Assembly: GCF_030994125.1 (NCBI RefSeq)
Contig: NZ_CP099917.1
Location: 248,001 to 312,000, forward strand
DNA from: Pseudoalteromonas xiamenensis
GTDB lineage: Bacteria > Pseudomonadota > Gammaproteobacteria > Enterobacterales > Alteromonadaceae
Direction: 5' to 3'
Length of the DNA: 64,000 bases
Position numbers and translations under genes: made by a program. Position 1 is the first letter of the stretch; each line of letters starts with the position of its first letter. Positions 19,080 through 28,789 of this stretch are shown piece after piece. A model generated the notes under the pieces. It saw only the letters and a list, made by a program, of their open reading frames with translations, made no database searches and had not been told where the DNA came from.

Positions 19080-19737
19080 CTTTGACTTCACTAAAAAATT
19101 GATACAGTAAGCTGTCTTTTTCAGCTTTTCCTAAATGGGTTGATTCTATTTTCAATGGGTGATTTACATCCTTCCAAGCGGTTACTTTTCCATTTTGATT
19201 CAAATGAGGAAATATTTTGAACGGTTCGCTTGTTTTGTTTGGCAAGAAATTGGTTAACGTATTAATGCTATCGGTTTGTACATTTAACGAAAGTAACGGT
19301 ATTGAATTGCGCTTTGCGAATTCAAAAACTTGGTGTTGATGCTTTTTATAACACTCGATTAGATAGTCGAAGTTATTTGTTAGATCGAGAGTTAATCCTG
19401 GAAATATTTGAAAATAAGCACGTTTTATCGTGTCGTTAAAACCACCAGATTGGGACATGAGATTTTTAGCCATGCGGTTTAGCAATTTTGACACAGAAAT
19501 AGCCCACCCTGTCTGTTCTCGTTGCAACAGAATCAATTGTGTATTTTCAAAATACATCGAAAGCTTCTGGTAATCACAAAAAATAGGTGTGTCGGCGAGT
19601 ACCTCGGCTTCAAGAAAGGTGTCTCGAGTGTAAGCCGTATGGGCCGTTGTATACCCTAATTGCAAAGTTGCGGCACAAAGGCTCGTTGTACCAGTTCGTG
19701 GTAGTCCGACGATGAGTGTTTTTTTTGAATTCATCAA
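19072..19737 (-). CDS. Sulfotransferase family protein
   Basis: The N-terminal LIVGLPRTGTTSLC is the PAPS 5'-phosphosulfate loop, with the TGTTSL signature of P-loop sulfotransferases. Residues LILLQREQTGWAISVSKLL match the 3'-phosphate-binding region with Arg and Ser. 221 residues, no signal peptide, so cytoplasmic. Acceptor unknown. The gene follows the SIMPL terminator by a few bases and overlaps miaE at its end; whether there is a functional link to tRNA modification is not evident. Confidence 0.82.
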   Translation of the reverse strand: MMNSKKTLIVGLPRTGTTSLCAATLQLGYTTAHTAYTRDTFLEAEVLADTPIFCDYQKLSMYFENTQLILLQREQTGWAISVSKLLNRMAKNLMSQSGGFNDTIKRAYFQIFPGLTLDLTNNFDYLIECYKKHQHQVFEFAKRNSIPLLSLNVQTDSINTLTNFLPNKTSEPFKIFPHLNQNGKVTAWKDVNHPLKIESTHLGKAEKDSLLYQFFSEVKDV

Positions 19738-19765
19738 TAAAAAAGCGCCTTTTAAGACGCTTTGT
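19738..19765 (-). terminator. Terminator after the SIMPL gene
   Basis: On the minus strand AAAGCG / CGCTTT with a 10-base loop followed by six T (19758-19763 with 19742-19747). It lies directly before the sulfotransferase start. Confidence 0.75.
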
Positions 19766-19797
19766 AATTAGCAAGTAACGTGAAAATAATATCAGTT

Positions 19798-20499
19798 TTA
19801 GTCAATTAAATATACAGCATAAACTTGTGCATCGACTGTAATAAAGCCAGTATTATAGCCAGCCCCCGAGCCAGAATCTGCTTGTACCATCATTTTCTCA
19901 GCACGCATATAAGGCATTGTTGGTGCATCCATAGGTGAAAATGAAACAGAATACAATTTCCCAATCCTAACGTCGAAATCCTTGGCGAGTTCTTTTGCAG
20001 CCATTTTGGCGTCTTTAATCGCAGCCTTTTGAACCGTTTTCAAAATTGAATTGTGATCGGCGACAGAGAACTGAGTGTCTCTAAATTCAGTAACACCCGC
20101 ATCGACTAAATCTTGAAGAAGCTCAGGGTATTTATCAACAAGCGTTAACGTCATGCGAATGTTTCGAAATACTCGAAAACCCACGAAACGTTGTTTGTTT
20201 TGCTCTCGATCATATTCAGTTTGTCGATAGACATTTAGTTGCTCTGCTTGAATGTCCTTTTCTGCAATCTGATAACGTTTTGCGATTTCAATCACTTTTG
20301 CAGCAATCGCATCAACGTTTTTCTTCGCATCAGCGGTGTTTGCCTGCGTATCATCAATACCAATAACAATGTTTGCTCTATCAGGTTTAACCTGAATTTT
20401 TGCATTGCCTTGAACATAAAGATGAGGGGCATCAGGAAGTGAATTTGCATTCGCGTTAAGCGTTATTAAAGCAGCAAATGCCAACATTAATTTTTTCAT
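19798..20499 (-). CDS. SIMPL (DUF541) domain periplasmic protein
   Basis: A signal peptide (about 1-18, cleavage near NANA-NSLP) precedes a SIMPL/BP26-like domain. The typical VQGNAKIQVKPDRANIVIGI opening, the VYRQTEYD.. region and the AAIKDAKMAAKELAKDF helix are present. 233 residues, family length. SIMPL proteins form oligomeric periplasmic assemblies in some bacteria, and oxidative-stress roles have been proposed for the E. coli homologue. The gene stands alone, with its own terminator. Confidence 0.88.
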   Translation of the reverse strand: MKKLMLAFAALITLNANANSLPDAPHLYVQGNAKIQVKPDRANIVIGIDDTQANTADAKKNVDAIAAKVIEIAKRYQIAEKDIQAEQLNVYRQTEYDREQNKQRFVGFRVFRNIRMTLTLVDKYPELLQDLVDAGVTEFRDTQFSVADHNSILKTVQKAAIKDAKMAAKELAKDFDVRIGKLYSVSFSPMDAPTMPYMRAEKMMVQADSGSGAGYNTGFITVDAQVYAVYLID

Positions 20500-20562
20500 G
20501 ATAAATCCTTATATTGGTATCACAACGACATGTTACTAGTTTGTCCTGAATTGCTTCTGAAT

Positions 20563-20587
20563 AAAAAAGCCAGCATTTTGCTGGCTC
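20563..20587 (-). terminator. Terminator after maeA
   Basis: Minus-strand stem AGCCAGC / GCTGGCT (20580-20586 with 20568-20574), 5-base loop, then six T. Confidence 0.9.
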
Positions 20588-20598
20588 TTATATTTTAG

Positions 20599-22293
20599 TT
20601 ACAGACTACGACGTTTGTAGTTTCGGTACTCTGGTAACCAGTAGTTTTTCTTTATCGCGTGATGAATTGCATCGTCTTCCATTTCTAGCGCTACGCCTTC
20701 TTCCATTGCTTTTTTAGCAACCGCAAACGCTATTTCACGGCTAAGTGATTCAACCTCAGTGAGTGGTGGAAGCAAACTTCCCGACCCTTTATTGGCTAGC
20801 GGAGAGGAAGCGGCTAGTGTTTCACTTGCGACCATCAACATACTTTCCGTTACTTTTGAGGCTTTTGCTGCGATAACACCTAAGCCAATCCCAGGGAAAA
20901 TGTAGCTGTTATTACATTGCGGGATCGTGTGCGTTTTGCCATTCCACTCAACAGCGCCAAATGGGCTACCCGTTGCTACGATTGCTTTACCATCCGTCCA
21001 TACAACAACGTCTTTAGGGTGTGCTTCAACCTGACGGGATGGGTTACTTAATGGGAATATAATGGGTTGTTCACAACCATTCGCCATAGCACGGATAACT
21101 TGCTCAGTGAACAAGCCTGGTTGACCAGAAACTCCAATCAAAATATCCGGTTTCGCGCAGTGCATTACGTCAAGTAAGGATGCAAATTCGCCGCTATAGC
21201 TCCACTCGCCAATTACGTTTTTCTTCTGTACTAACGCCGCTTGGAAGTCTCGTAGGTCCTCCATGCCTTCGGTTAATAAACCGAATCGATCAACCATGTA
21301 AATTTGGCTACGCGCTTGCTCGTCAGAAACACCTTCTGAAACCATTTGCGCGATAATTTGCTCCGCGATACCACAACCAGCAGACCCTGCGCCTACAAAG
21401 ACTACTTTTTGCTCAGATAATTTTGCACCTTTCACACGACAAGCAGCCAACAATGAACCGACGGTAACCGCAGCCGTACCCTGAATGTCATCATTAAAAC
21501 AACAAATTTCATCGCGGTAACGTTTTAGCAATGGCATCGCATTTGGTTGTGCAAAATCTTCAAACTGAAGAAGTACCGTCGGCCAACGACGTTTAACGGC
21601 CTTTATGAATATATCTAAAAATTCATCGTATTCTTCTTGGCTAATACGTTTATGACGCGCGCCCATATACATAGGATCGTTTAGTAATTTTTCGTTGTTT
21701 GTACCAACATCTAACATAACAGGCAGCGTGTAGGCTGGGCTTATGCCACCGCACGCGGTATAAAGTGACAGCTTACCAATTGGGATCCCCATACCACCGA
21801 TACCTTGGTCGCCAAGGCCCAGAATACGTTCGCCATCAGTGACAACAATGACCTTTACCTTATTCTTGGTCGCGTTTCTTAGGATATCATCGATGTGATG
21901 ACGGTCTTCGTACGAAATAAATAGACCTCGCGAACTGCGATATATATCCGAGAAGCTTTCACATGCATCACCAACGGTAGGCGTGTAAATGATAGGCATC
22001 ATCTCTTCAAGATGATCACGAACAAGGCGGTAGTACAAAGTTTCGTTGTTATCTTGAATGGCACGAAGATAAATATGTTTATTCAAATTGTCTTCGAAAC
22101 TACGGTACTGTTGGTAACAACGTTCTACTTGTTCTTCAATGGTTTCATAGCGAGGAGGCAAGAGTCCCGCTAGGTTGAACGTTTCACGTTCTCTTTGAGT
22201 AAACGCACTGCCTTTGTTAAGAAGCGGCGTTTCCAATAAATTTGGTCCTGAATAAGGGATATATAAGAAATTTTGCTCAGTTTTCTTTGACAT
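20599..22293 (-). CDS. maeA: NAD-dependent malic enzyme
   Basis: Oxidative decarboxylation of malate to pyruvate with NAD+. The 564-residue protein is the long (SfcA/MaeA) type. Visible signatures: [33 protein letters not shown] with the malic-enzyme core, [14 protein letters not shown] with the metal-binding Asp, and the Rossmann [17 protein letters not shown]-terminal [13 protein letters not shown] also fits. It has its own terminator; ggt lies upstream behind a separate hairpin. Confidence 0.96.
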   Translation of the reverse strand: MSKKTEQNFLYIPYSGPNLLETPLLNKGSAFTQRERETFNLAGLLPPRYETIEEQVERCYQQYRSFEDNLNKHIYLRAIQDNNETLYYRLVRDHLEEMMPIIYTPTVGDACESFSDIYRSSRGLFISYEDRHHIDDILRNATKNKVKVIVVTDGERILGLGDQGIGGMGIPIGKLSLYTACGGISPAYTLPVMLDVGTNNEKLLNDPMYMGARHKRISQEEYDEFLDIFIKAVKRRWPTVLLQFEDFAQPNAMPLLKRYRDEICCFNDDIQGTAAVTVGSLLAACRVKGAKLSEQKVVFVGAGSAGCGIAEQIIAQMVSEGVSDEQARSQIYMVDRFGLLTEGMEDLRDFQAALVQKKNVIGEWSYSGEFASLLDVMHCAKPDILIGVSGQPGLFTEQVIRAMANGCEQPIIFPLSNPSRQVEAHPKDVVVWTDGKAIVATGSPFGAVEWNGKTHTIPQCNNSYIFPGIGLGVIAAKASKVTESMLMVASETLAASSPLANKGSGSLLPPLTEVESLSREIAFAVAKKAMEEGVALEMEDDAIHHAIKKNYWLPEYRNYKRRSL

Positions 22294-22370
22294 ATTATAA
22301 GCTTTGACGATTTTTTAATGCTAAAAGGTGATTATTGCCGAAGTGAAATAAAAAGCAATGTAAACTCGGC

Positions 22371-22406
22371 TAGTCAGACCATTTATGAGTTAGAATGGTC
22401 TGACTA
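22371..22406 (-). terminator. Long hairpin after ggt
   Basis: Thirteen-base-pair perfect stem TAGTCAGACCATT / AATGGTCTGACTA with a 10-base loop. It is 32 bases past the ggt stop. No T run follows, so the evidence for termination is the hairpin and its place. Confidence 0.5.
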
Positions 22407-22437
22407 TTGTACATGAAAGCTTAATCGAAACCTATGG

Positions 22438-24189
22438 TTATAGGCTGCTTTCTCCAAGTGCAACGCCCTCACGGCGAGGGTCTGCTCCACCTAAATAGCC
22501 ATTTTTAGTGACTTCGATGGCGTGTAGACCGGAATTTAAATCTAATATCTTAACTTCATGCCCTAATTTCTCGAATTGTTCAACGTAATTCTCAAGCGAA
22601 GTGCCTCGTTCAAGAGTCGTGTACTTGTTACGATTTGTAATTCTCGGTAGATTAATCGCTTGTTGTGGCGTCATCTTCCAATCAAGTACCGCTATCAGTG
22701 TTTGTGCTACGTAGTTAATTATTCGACTTCCACCCGGTGAACCGACTAATAATTTTAAGGAACCATCCTTATTAAAAACCATGACCGGCGACATTGAACT
22801 TCGCGGGCGCTTCCCCGCTTCTACTCGGTTTGCTACGGGTTTACCATTTATTTCAGGACTCAATGCAAAATCAGTAAGTTGATTGTTTAAAAGATAACCG
22901 TTCACCATAACGGTAGAACCAAAGGCCATTTCAATGGATGTTGTCATCGACAGCGCATTTCCGTCTTTATCGATGATTGACATGTGAGACGTTGAAGGCA
23001 ATTCATACGCATCGTCCTTAGCTCTTGCTAAACCTTGGACTGGTATACCAACCGGGTAGTCTTTTACGTCTTTGTCTTGAATTAACGATGCGCGTTCTTT
23101 CAAATAAGGCGATTGCAGCAATTCAGCGGTTGGTACTTCAACAAAATCGGGATCTGCAACATAAAAATCTCTATCCGCAAACGCCAGTCTAGACGCTTGA
23201 GTAAAATAATGAAGTGCCATTACGTCGTTTGGCGCGTAATTTTCCATGTGCTTATTTTCAAGCAATTTAAGCATTTGTAATACAGCAATGCCGCCACTGC
23301 TCGGTGGTGCCATTGAACACACGTTATACAATTTATATTCGACACAAATTGGTTCACGCCATTTCGGCGTATAATCTTTTAGATCTTGGAGAGATAATTT
23401 GCCAGGTGAAACCGTCGATTCTCGCACTGCTTTAACGAGTTTTTCAGCATTTTCTCCTTCATAGAAGGCTGATACGCCTTCTTGGGCAATTTTTTTATAC
23501 AAATTTGCCAATTCTGGGTTGGTTCGTAGCGTACCTGTGGCTAGTGGTTCACCATGTGGATAGAAATAGCTTTTTGATGGTTCAAGCTCGTATGCACCTG
23601 GATTTAGACGTTTTGCTAGCAAACTATGGAGTCGAGGTGAGACCAAAAATCCAGCTTCGGCTAAATGGATGGCTGGTTTAAAGAGCGTTGCCCACGGTAA
23701 TTTGCCATATCTTTTATGTGCTTCTGCAAAAGCTTTTAAGACGCCGGGTACACCGACTGAACGACCGCCAACAACAGCATCAATCCATCGCGCAGGCTTG
23801 CCTGTTTCGTCAAGAAACAAATCTGGCCCGGCGTCATGTGGTGCGGTTTCACGCCCGTCGATAGACATCATCTTTTTAGATGATTTATCGTAGTAAAGAA
23901 TAAATGCTCCGCCACCGATACCCGACGATTGCGGTTCAACTAGCGTTAGCACGAGTTGTGTCGCTATCGCTGCATCAATTGCACTACCACCTTGACTCAG
24001 TACCCATTGACCTGCACGACTTGCATGAGGATTGGCCGCAACAACCATATAATCGTTGCTTGTTGCCTCAGTTTGAATGGCAAAGCCTGTTGCGGCTTCC
24101 GGTTCTCGAGTTTCTATTGGCGTTGATACGTCCGCGAACGCCGATAAACTTAGACTAGATAAGATAAGCGAAAGAGGTAATAACTTCAT
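22438..24189 (-). CDS. ggt: Gamma-glutamyltransferase / glutathione hydrolase
   Basis: Periplasmic enzyme that cleaves or transfers the gamma-glutamyl group of glutathione; made as a proenzyme that cuts itself before a catalytic Thr. Signal peptide about 1-19 (SLSAFA-DVS). The nucleophile is Thr400 in PSTSHMSIIDKDG, equivalent to the TTHYS site of the E. coli enzyme. Other family motifs: GSAIDAAIATQLVLTLVEPQ, GIGGGAFILYY, DGRETAP and MAPPSSGGIAVLQML. 583 residues, usual length. Confidence 0.96.
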   Translation of the reverse strand: MKLLPLSLILSSLSLSAFADVSTPIETREPEAATGFAIQTEATSNDYMVVAANPHASRAGQWVLSQGGSAIDAAIATQLVLTLVEPQSSGIGGGAFILYYDKSSKKMMSIDGRETAPHDAGPDLFLDETGKPARWIDAVVGGRSVGVPGVLKAFAEAHKRYGKLPWATLFKPAIHLAEAGFLVSPRLHSLLAKRLNPGAYELEPSKSYFYPHGEPLATGTLRTNPELANLYKKIAQEGVSAFYEGENAEKLVKAVRESTVSPGKLSLQDLKDYTPKWREPICVEYKLYNVCSMAPPSSGGIAVLQMLKLLENKHMENYAPNDVMALHYFTQASRLAFADRDFYVADPDFVEVPTAELLQSPYLKERASLIQDKDVKDYPVGIPVQGLARAKDDAYELPSTSHMSIIDKDGNALSMTTSIEMAFGSTVMVNGYLLNNQLTDFALSPEINGKPVANRVEAGKRPRSSMSPVMVFNKDGSLKLLVGSPGGSRIINYVAQTLIAVLDWKMTPQQAINLPRITNRNKYTTLERGTSLENYVEQFEKLGHEVKILDLNSGLHAIEVTKNGYLGGADPRREGVALGESSL

Positions 24190-24236
24190 ATTAAGTTCGA
24201 ATTGACGTCTACATATTTGGCATCTTACTGGGAAAC

Positions 24237-24851
24237 GTGCAAAATACGCAAAAAAATTGCGCTAAAATTATGATTTATAATCTCCCTGTTGAACGCCAAC
24301 ACCTTTTAGGCCCGGGTATCTTACTCGCGGTTTTAGCCGTCATCTTTTTCACACCGCTAAACGGCGTATTTGAATTTGATCGAACAGCGATTGAGTCAGG
24401 CCAATACTGGCAACTATTTTCAAGCCAGTTTACGCATTCCAATTTGGCACATTTATTATTAAATGCCCTTGGTGTGGTGTTTATTTGGTCATTACATGGC
24501 GAATATACGAACGCTCAGCGTTACTTACTCAATATTGTTATGCTGTCTATTGCCACGGGTACTGCTATCTACCAGCTCTCTCCTTCCATACACTATTACA
24601 CTGGCTTAAGTGGTGTTTTACACGGTGTGATTATTTGGGGAACTTTATACGATATTAAGTTAGGGCGAAAAGATGGTTGGTTATTATTAATTGGTGTCAT
24701 CGGCAAACTTTCGTGGGAACAAATTCATGGGGCTAGTGACTCGATAGCATCGCTTATTGAATCAAGTGTTGCTACCGACGCCCATTTATTCGGTGCAATA
24801 GCCGGATTCGTCCTCTTTTTGTTGATTGATTTAAGAAAGAAGCCGACTTAA
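24237..24851 (+). CDS. rrtA: Rhombosortase (rhomboid-type intramembrane serine protease)
   Basis: Small rhomboid of about 200 residues with six hydrophobic segments. Catalytic Ser125 lies in YTGLSGVLHG and His183 in DAHLFGAIAG. FTHSNLAHLLLNALGV is the family's HxxxHxxxN region. The GLSGxLHG form marks rhombosortases, which process proteins carrying a C-terminal GlyGly-CTERM tail for surface or type II secretion. No GlyGly-CTERM substrate is encoded in this window. The GTG start at 24237 has only a weak ribosome-binding site; ATG 24270 is an alternative. Confidence 0.85.
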   Translation: MQNTQKNCAKIMIYNLPVERQHLLGPGILLAVLAVIFFTPLNGVFEFDRTAIESGQYWQLFSSQFTHSNLAHLLLNALGVVFIWSLHGEYTNAQRYLLNIVMLSIATGTAIYQLSPSIHYYTGLSGVLHGVIIWGTLYDIKLGRKDGWLLLIGVIGKLSWEQIHGASDSIASLIESSVATDAHLFGAIAGFVLFLLIDLRKKPT

Positions 24852-24864
24852 CAGCCGGCTTCTT
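24837..24864. terminator. Hairpin between convergent rrtA and S9 peptidase genes
   Basis: AAGAAGCCG / CGGCTTCTT (24837-24845 with 24856-24864) overlapping the rrtA stop codon. The minus-strand RNA has a T-rich tail (TTTCTTAAAT), so it probably serves the peptidase transcript, and perhaps both. Confidence 0.6.
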
Positions 24865-24890
24865 ACAAGACTCATCAGTTTAAACTGAGT

Positions 24891-27374
24891 TTACTTTAGG
24901 TTTTCTTCAAATAATTTATGAATACGGCGGTATTCGTCTAACCAACTCGACGGTTGAACGAACCCATGCGGTTCAACAGGGAAAATCGCTGTTTCAAAGT
25001 CTGTTTTTTCTAATTCAATTAATCGCTGTACTAAACGCACCACACCTTGGAAGAACACATTGTCATCAACCATAGGAGCATTGATTAGGAGTGGTTTTTT
25101 CAATCCTTCAGCGTGGAAAATTGGTGAGCTACGCTCGTAAGCAATCGGATCAACATCCGGCAAATTCAAAATATTTGATGTGTAGCCATGGTTGTAATAG
25201 TTCCAGTCCGCAACAGGGCGTAATGCTGCCCCTGCTTGGAAAAGGTCTGGTTGTGTAAATAACGCCATGAACGTCATAAATCCACCGTAGCTACCGCCGT
25301 AGGTGCCCACTGAGTTTACATTTACGTTGGCGTTTTCAGCCATCCATTTCACGCCATCTGCTAAATCCTGGATTTCAGGAGTCCCCATTTGACGGTAAAT
25401 TGCGGTTCGCCAATCTCGTCCATACCCTTTAGATGCTCGATAATCCATATCCATAACGACGTAACCTTCTTGGGCAAGCAAGCTATGGAACATAAATTCT
25501 CTAAAATAGCCGGACCAACCAAAATGGCTGTTTTGCAAGTAACCCGCGCCATGGTTAAAAATAACTGCTTTTCGCGTTTTCCCTGATTCGCCTTCTTTGT
25601 AATCTGCCGGGTAGTATACTTTGGCATAGATTGGAGCATCCGTATGGCTAGACTTTACCGCGACAATCTTAGGTGCAATCAGTTTCTTATTTAGAAAATC
25701 ATCCGATACCGTATAGGTAAGTCTCGTTACTTTATCGCTACCTTTTGTAGAGGTTACATAAAGCTCGTTAGGTAGCATTACGGTTGAGTGTGTCAACAGT
25801 AAATTCTGCTCATCCGGACTTAATTTATAGTCAGTCATACCATTTAAGTCGGTGAGCTGAGTTACATCGCCCGTAACGGTATTTACACGATAAACTTCGT
25901 AAATGCCAGGGTGTTTTTGGTTCGATTTAAAATAAATATATTGGTCGTCTTTTGTGACGGTGAGATCAGAAACTTCAAATTTGCCATCGGTGAGATGCTT
26001 AGCTTTGCCGTTAACTGGTTTTAGGTAAAGCTGACTGTATCCTGTTTCCTCTGAAAGGTAATACAGTGTATTGGAATTGTGCAACCAGCCAAATTGATTA
26101 AAGTTGTAGTTTACCCAAGCATCATCATGCAAACGGTGTTGCGTAGTGACAGACTTACCATCCGTATTTAAAGTCACTAACCAACGATCTTTATTGTCCC
26201 AAGCCTCTAGCATCATGGCAACTATAGAACCGTCAGGGCTCCACTTAATTACATCATCACGCCACACCCAATCCTCAATTAAGTTGATAGCCCTTGGCGC
26301 TTTTTTAGATTCGTATATTTCACCTTTTGCTTTAGCATTTTCTGCTTTAACCGCGGCTAAAACGTCTTCGTCAAATCCTGGTATTGAAGATAAGTCAATC
26401 GACTCTTGCACGCCTGTTTCAAGGTCGATAAACATAAAATCAGTATTTTGAGGCGTACTTTCAGCAACGCGCTGACGAACTGCTTTAGGGTGAATGTTTC
26501 CATCGCTGTTTACGTAATGCGGCATTATATCGTGCTCGCTACGCGCTGGTTTTTTCTCTCTAAACGCAACGACGAGCGCTTTACCGGATGGACTTAAACT
26601 TACTGCAACAAGCTCTTTGCCTTTGCCCAGATAAAAATCGTTTTTGAATTGGAAGTCATTTTGCGCTTCAACCTCCTTTTTATACGCTTCCCTGTCTTTG
26701 GCGTTTTTATGTTGTACTTGGATGTACTTAATCAAACGCAATTGGTTTTTCGCAAGCAATGTTTGAGGCTCTTGAACGCCTTTTGGTGCATCGACCAAGT
26801 GCAAATTTACTAACTCTTTCGAAATACCTGTGTTTACATCTATGGTAAAAAGAGAAGTACCTTTAGAGTAAGCAAGCAAACCATTTGTGAGAAACTGGTC
26901 GATTCTTACATTCTCACTGCCAAACGTTAGTTGTTTAACCTCAGCGGTAATACCGTTTTTTGTAAAGATATTACCTTCAAAGGTATAAACCTGAAATTGC
27001 CCGTCTGGTGACAAAATTGCGTCTCGATTAACCACTGTATGAAGTTTAGACAAAGGAATCGAAGAAACCGTGTTGTCGCTGAGTGTTACCTTGTACAAAT
27101 CACGAACGACAGAGCCTTCTCGTTTTTGTTTGAACACGATTGAGTTTGAATCCGCTCCCCAAATCGCTGCTTCGGGCTGTCGACCAAGCCAATCTGGGTC
27201 GGCCATTGCTTGCTCAAGCGTAATATTTTCACCACCAAAATCTAACGGTGTTTGCACAATGCTTGCGGGCGTTGTTGTTTCGATGTTAGTTGATATTGTG
27301 GATTTTGAGGTAGATTGACAACCCGTCAGCATCAACGTAGATATTGCGACGGCGAGAAAAGATTGCTTCAACAT
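24891..27374 (-). CDS. S9 family (DPP IV/prolyl oligopeptidase-type) peptidase, lipoprotein
   Basis: N-terminal lipoprotein signal with lipobox LTGC (Cys19) predicts membrane anchoring. Residues about 60-560 form a beta-propeller region with repeated WSPDGS, LSPSGK and LSPDEQ-type motifs; the C-terminal alpha/beta hydrolase domain has the catalytic Ser in GTYGGSYGGF, Asp in APMVDDNVFF and His in PVEPHGF. 827 residues, typical for this subfamily. Cleavage of dipeptides from proline- or alanine-containing peptides is expected. A structured leader with a terminator-like hairpin lies 87 bases upstream. Confidence 0.9.
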   Translation of the reverse strand: MLKQSFLAVAISTLMLTGCQSTSKSTISTNIETTTPASIVQTPLDFGGENITLEQAMADPDWLGRQPEAAIWGADSNSIVFKQKREGSVVRDLYKVTLSDNTVSSIPLSKLHTVVNRDAILSPDGQFQVYTFEGNIFTKNGITAEVKQLTFGSENVRIDQFLTNGLLAYSKGTSLFTIDVNTGISKELVNLHLVDAPKGVQEPQTLLAKNQLRLIKYIQVQHKNAKDREAYKKEVEAQNDFQFKNDFYLGKGKELVAVSLSPSGKALVVAFREKKPARSEHDIMPHYVNSDGNIHPKAVRQRVAESTPQNTDFMFIDLETGVQESIDLSSIPGFDEDVLAAVKAENAKAKGEIYESKKAPRAINLIEDWVWRDDVIKWSPDGSIVAMMLEAWDNKDRWLVTLNTDGKSVTTQHRLHDDAWVNYNFNQFGWLHNSNTLYYLSEETGYSQLYLKPVNGKAKHLTDGKFEVSDLTVTKDDQYIYFKSNQKHPGIYEVYRVNTVTGDVTQLTDLNGMTDYKLSPDEQNLLLTHSTVMLPNELYVTSTKGSDKVTRLTYTVSDDFLNKKLIAPKIVAVKSSHTDAPIYAKVYYPADYKEGESGKTRKAVIFNHGAGYLQNSHFGWSGYFREFMFHSLLAQEGYVVMDMDYRASKGYGRDWRTAIYRQMGTPEIQDLADGVKWMAENANVNVNSVGTYGGSYGGFMTFMALFTQPDLFQAGAALRPVADWNYYNHGYTSNILNLPDVDPIAYERSSPIFHAEGLKKPLLINAPMVDDNVFFQGVVRLVQRLIELEKTDFETAIFPVEPHGFVQPSSWLDEYRRIHKLFEENLK

Positions 27375-27460
27375 AGTTTTTTCTTTGGTTTTTTATAATT
27401 GCTGTAACTTTAGCGAAAGTTATTAAAAACCTGAAGCAACAATGGGACGAATAAACGCAA

Positions 27461-27555
27461 AAAAAAGGCCAGTAAAACACTGGCCAAATACTCTCTGCGC
27501 TCACATAGTCGTTGACGGACAACGAATATGATTGAGACTCATCCAAGTCTCATAA
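27461..27555 (-). ncRNA. Candidate small RNA or attenuator leader with three hairpins
   Basis: On the minus strand three successive perfect hairpins occur: GAGACT/AGTCTC (27534-27551), CGTTG/CAACG (27510-27524) and GGCCAGT/ACTGGCC (27467-27485), the last followed by seven T. It lies between the purK terminator (27.61 kb) and the S9 peptidase start (27374), so the third hairpin does not end any annotated gene. Either a short independent RNA or a leader attenuating the peptidase gene. No promoter was identified with confidence. Confidence 0.4.
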
Positions 27556-27607
27556 GTTAAGACTAGTGATTTCATGGAAAGTTCAAATTAAAGATAAAAA
27601 AGATTAA

Positions 27608-27637
27608 AAAAATTTGAGTCCCTCTCAGGACTCAATT
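27608..27637 (-). terminator. Terminator after purK
   Basis: TTGAGTCC / GGACTCAA (27614-27621 with 27628-27635), 6-base loop, then a seven-T run on the minus strand. Confidence 0.9.
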
Positions 27638-27639
27638 TT

Positions 27640-28788
27640 TTAATTTAAAATGAGTGACTTTGCGGTGTCTAGCACACCAGGGTATCTTTCCTCTGGCAAT
27701 ATTTCAGCGAGTTCAGCTAACTTCTCACCGAGATCATGCAGTGTATTTCCTGAGACATTTATATGACCCATCTTTCTACCCGGTTTTGAAGATTTACCAT
27801 ACCAGTGACTGGTTACATCGCTCACGGCAAGCACTTCTTTTGGAATTTCTTTTTCGCCAAGCACATTAATCATTGCTGTTGGACGAAGAAGAGTTGTCGA
27901 TCCTAATGGTAAACCCGCGATAGCTCGCATGTGATTTTCAAATTGACTCGTATGCGCGCCTTGTTGACTCCAGTGACCGGAATTATGAACGCGAGGTGCG
28001 ATTTCATTTACCAGTAAATCACCTTCAACATCGAAGAATTCCACGGCGAGTACTCCAACATAGTCGAGCGCATTGGCTATTTTGGTAAATGCCTCTTCCG
28101 CCTGTGACTGAATATCGGGCTTTTCTTTACCCGCAACAGATAACGTTAACACACCATTGGTATGCTGATTTTCAGTTAAGGGGTAAATCTTAACTTCGCC
28201 GTTTTTACCTCGAGCGCCGATAATACTGACTTCTCTGTCAAACTTAATCATCTGTTCTGCTAATATCGCATGCGGTTGTTGAGCATTTCCCCGAGATAAA
28301 AATTCGCTCATCTCTGACCAAATTTGTTCAACGTTAGAGTCTTCTTTTACACGCCACTGACCTTTGCCATCGTAGCCCGCTTGGCACGTTTTTAAAACGA
28401 GTGGATAACCCAAGCTTGTAATTGCTTGATCAAAATGCGTACGCTCTGTGATCAAACAGTGAGGGGCACTAGGTACATTAGCTTCGTCTAAAAGCGCTTT
28501 TTCTTTCGCTCGATCCCCGCCTGTCGCAATCGCTTCTGCGCCTGGATAAAACTTCTTTGATGCTTGGCAAAGCGCAAGGACGTCTAATGGAATGTGTTCG
28601 AATTCTGCGGTAATGCTATCTGCCCAGATAATTGCGTCTTGCAGTGACATGTCATATTGCTTAAAACTGACAGGATCGATAACGTTACCTGAAGAAGAAT
28701 CATAAGCCAATGTTACTAAATCAAGTGGAGTCCCTGCGAGACTCATCATGCGAGCTAATTGACCCGCTCCAAGTACTAAAATATTCAT
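27640..28788 (-). CDS. purK: 5-(carboxyamino)imidazole ribonucleotide synthase
   Basis: ATP-grasp enzyme that carboxylates AIR to N5-CAIR in purine synthesis. The N-terminus MNILVLGAGQLARMMSLAG is the PurK dinucleotide-like fold. VLKTCQAGYDGKGQW is the ATP-grasp loop; EFFDVEGDLLVNEIAPRVHNSGH holds the Mg/ATP ligands. 382 residues. It begins one base after the purE stop (purEK operon), as in enteric bacteria. Confidence 0.95.
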   Translation of the reverse strand: MNILVLGAGQLARMMSLAGTPLDLVTLAYDSSSGNVIDPVSFKQYDMSLQDAIIWADSITAEFEHIPLDVLALCQASKKFYPGAEAIATGGDRAKEKALLDEANVPSAPHCLITERTHFDQAITSLGYPLVLKTCQAGYDGKGQWRVKEDSNVEQIWSEMSEFLSRGNAQQPHAILAEQMIKFDREVSIIGARGKNGEVKIYPLTENQHTNGVLTLSVAGKEKPDIQSQAEEAFTKIANALDYVGVLAVEFFDVEGDLLVNEIAPRVHNSGHWSQQGAHTSQFENHMRAIAGLPLGSTTLLRPTAMINVLGEKEIPKEVLAVSDVTSHWYGKSSKPGRKMGHINVSGNTLHDLGEKLAELAEILPEERYPGVLDTAKSLILN

Positions 28789-28789
28789 A

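Noticed and set aside
27286..27546. Minus-strand ORF across the S9 peptidase start
   Set aside because: It crosses the terminator-like hairpin and overlaps the peptidase signal peptide in another frame; composition is not protein-like.
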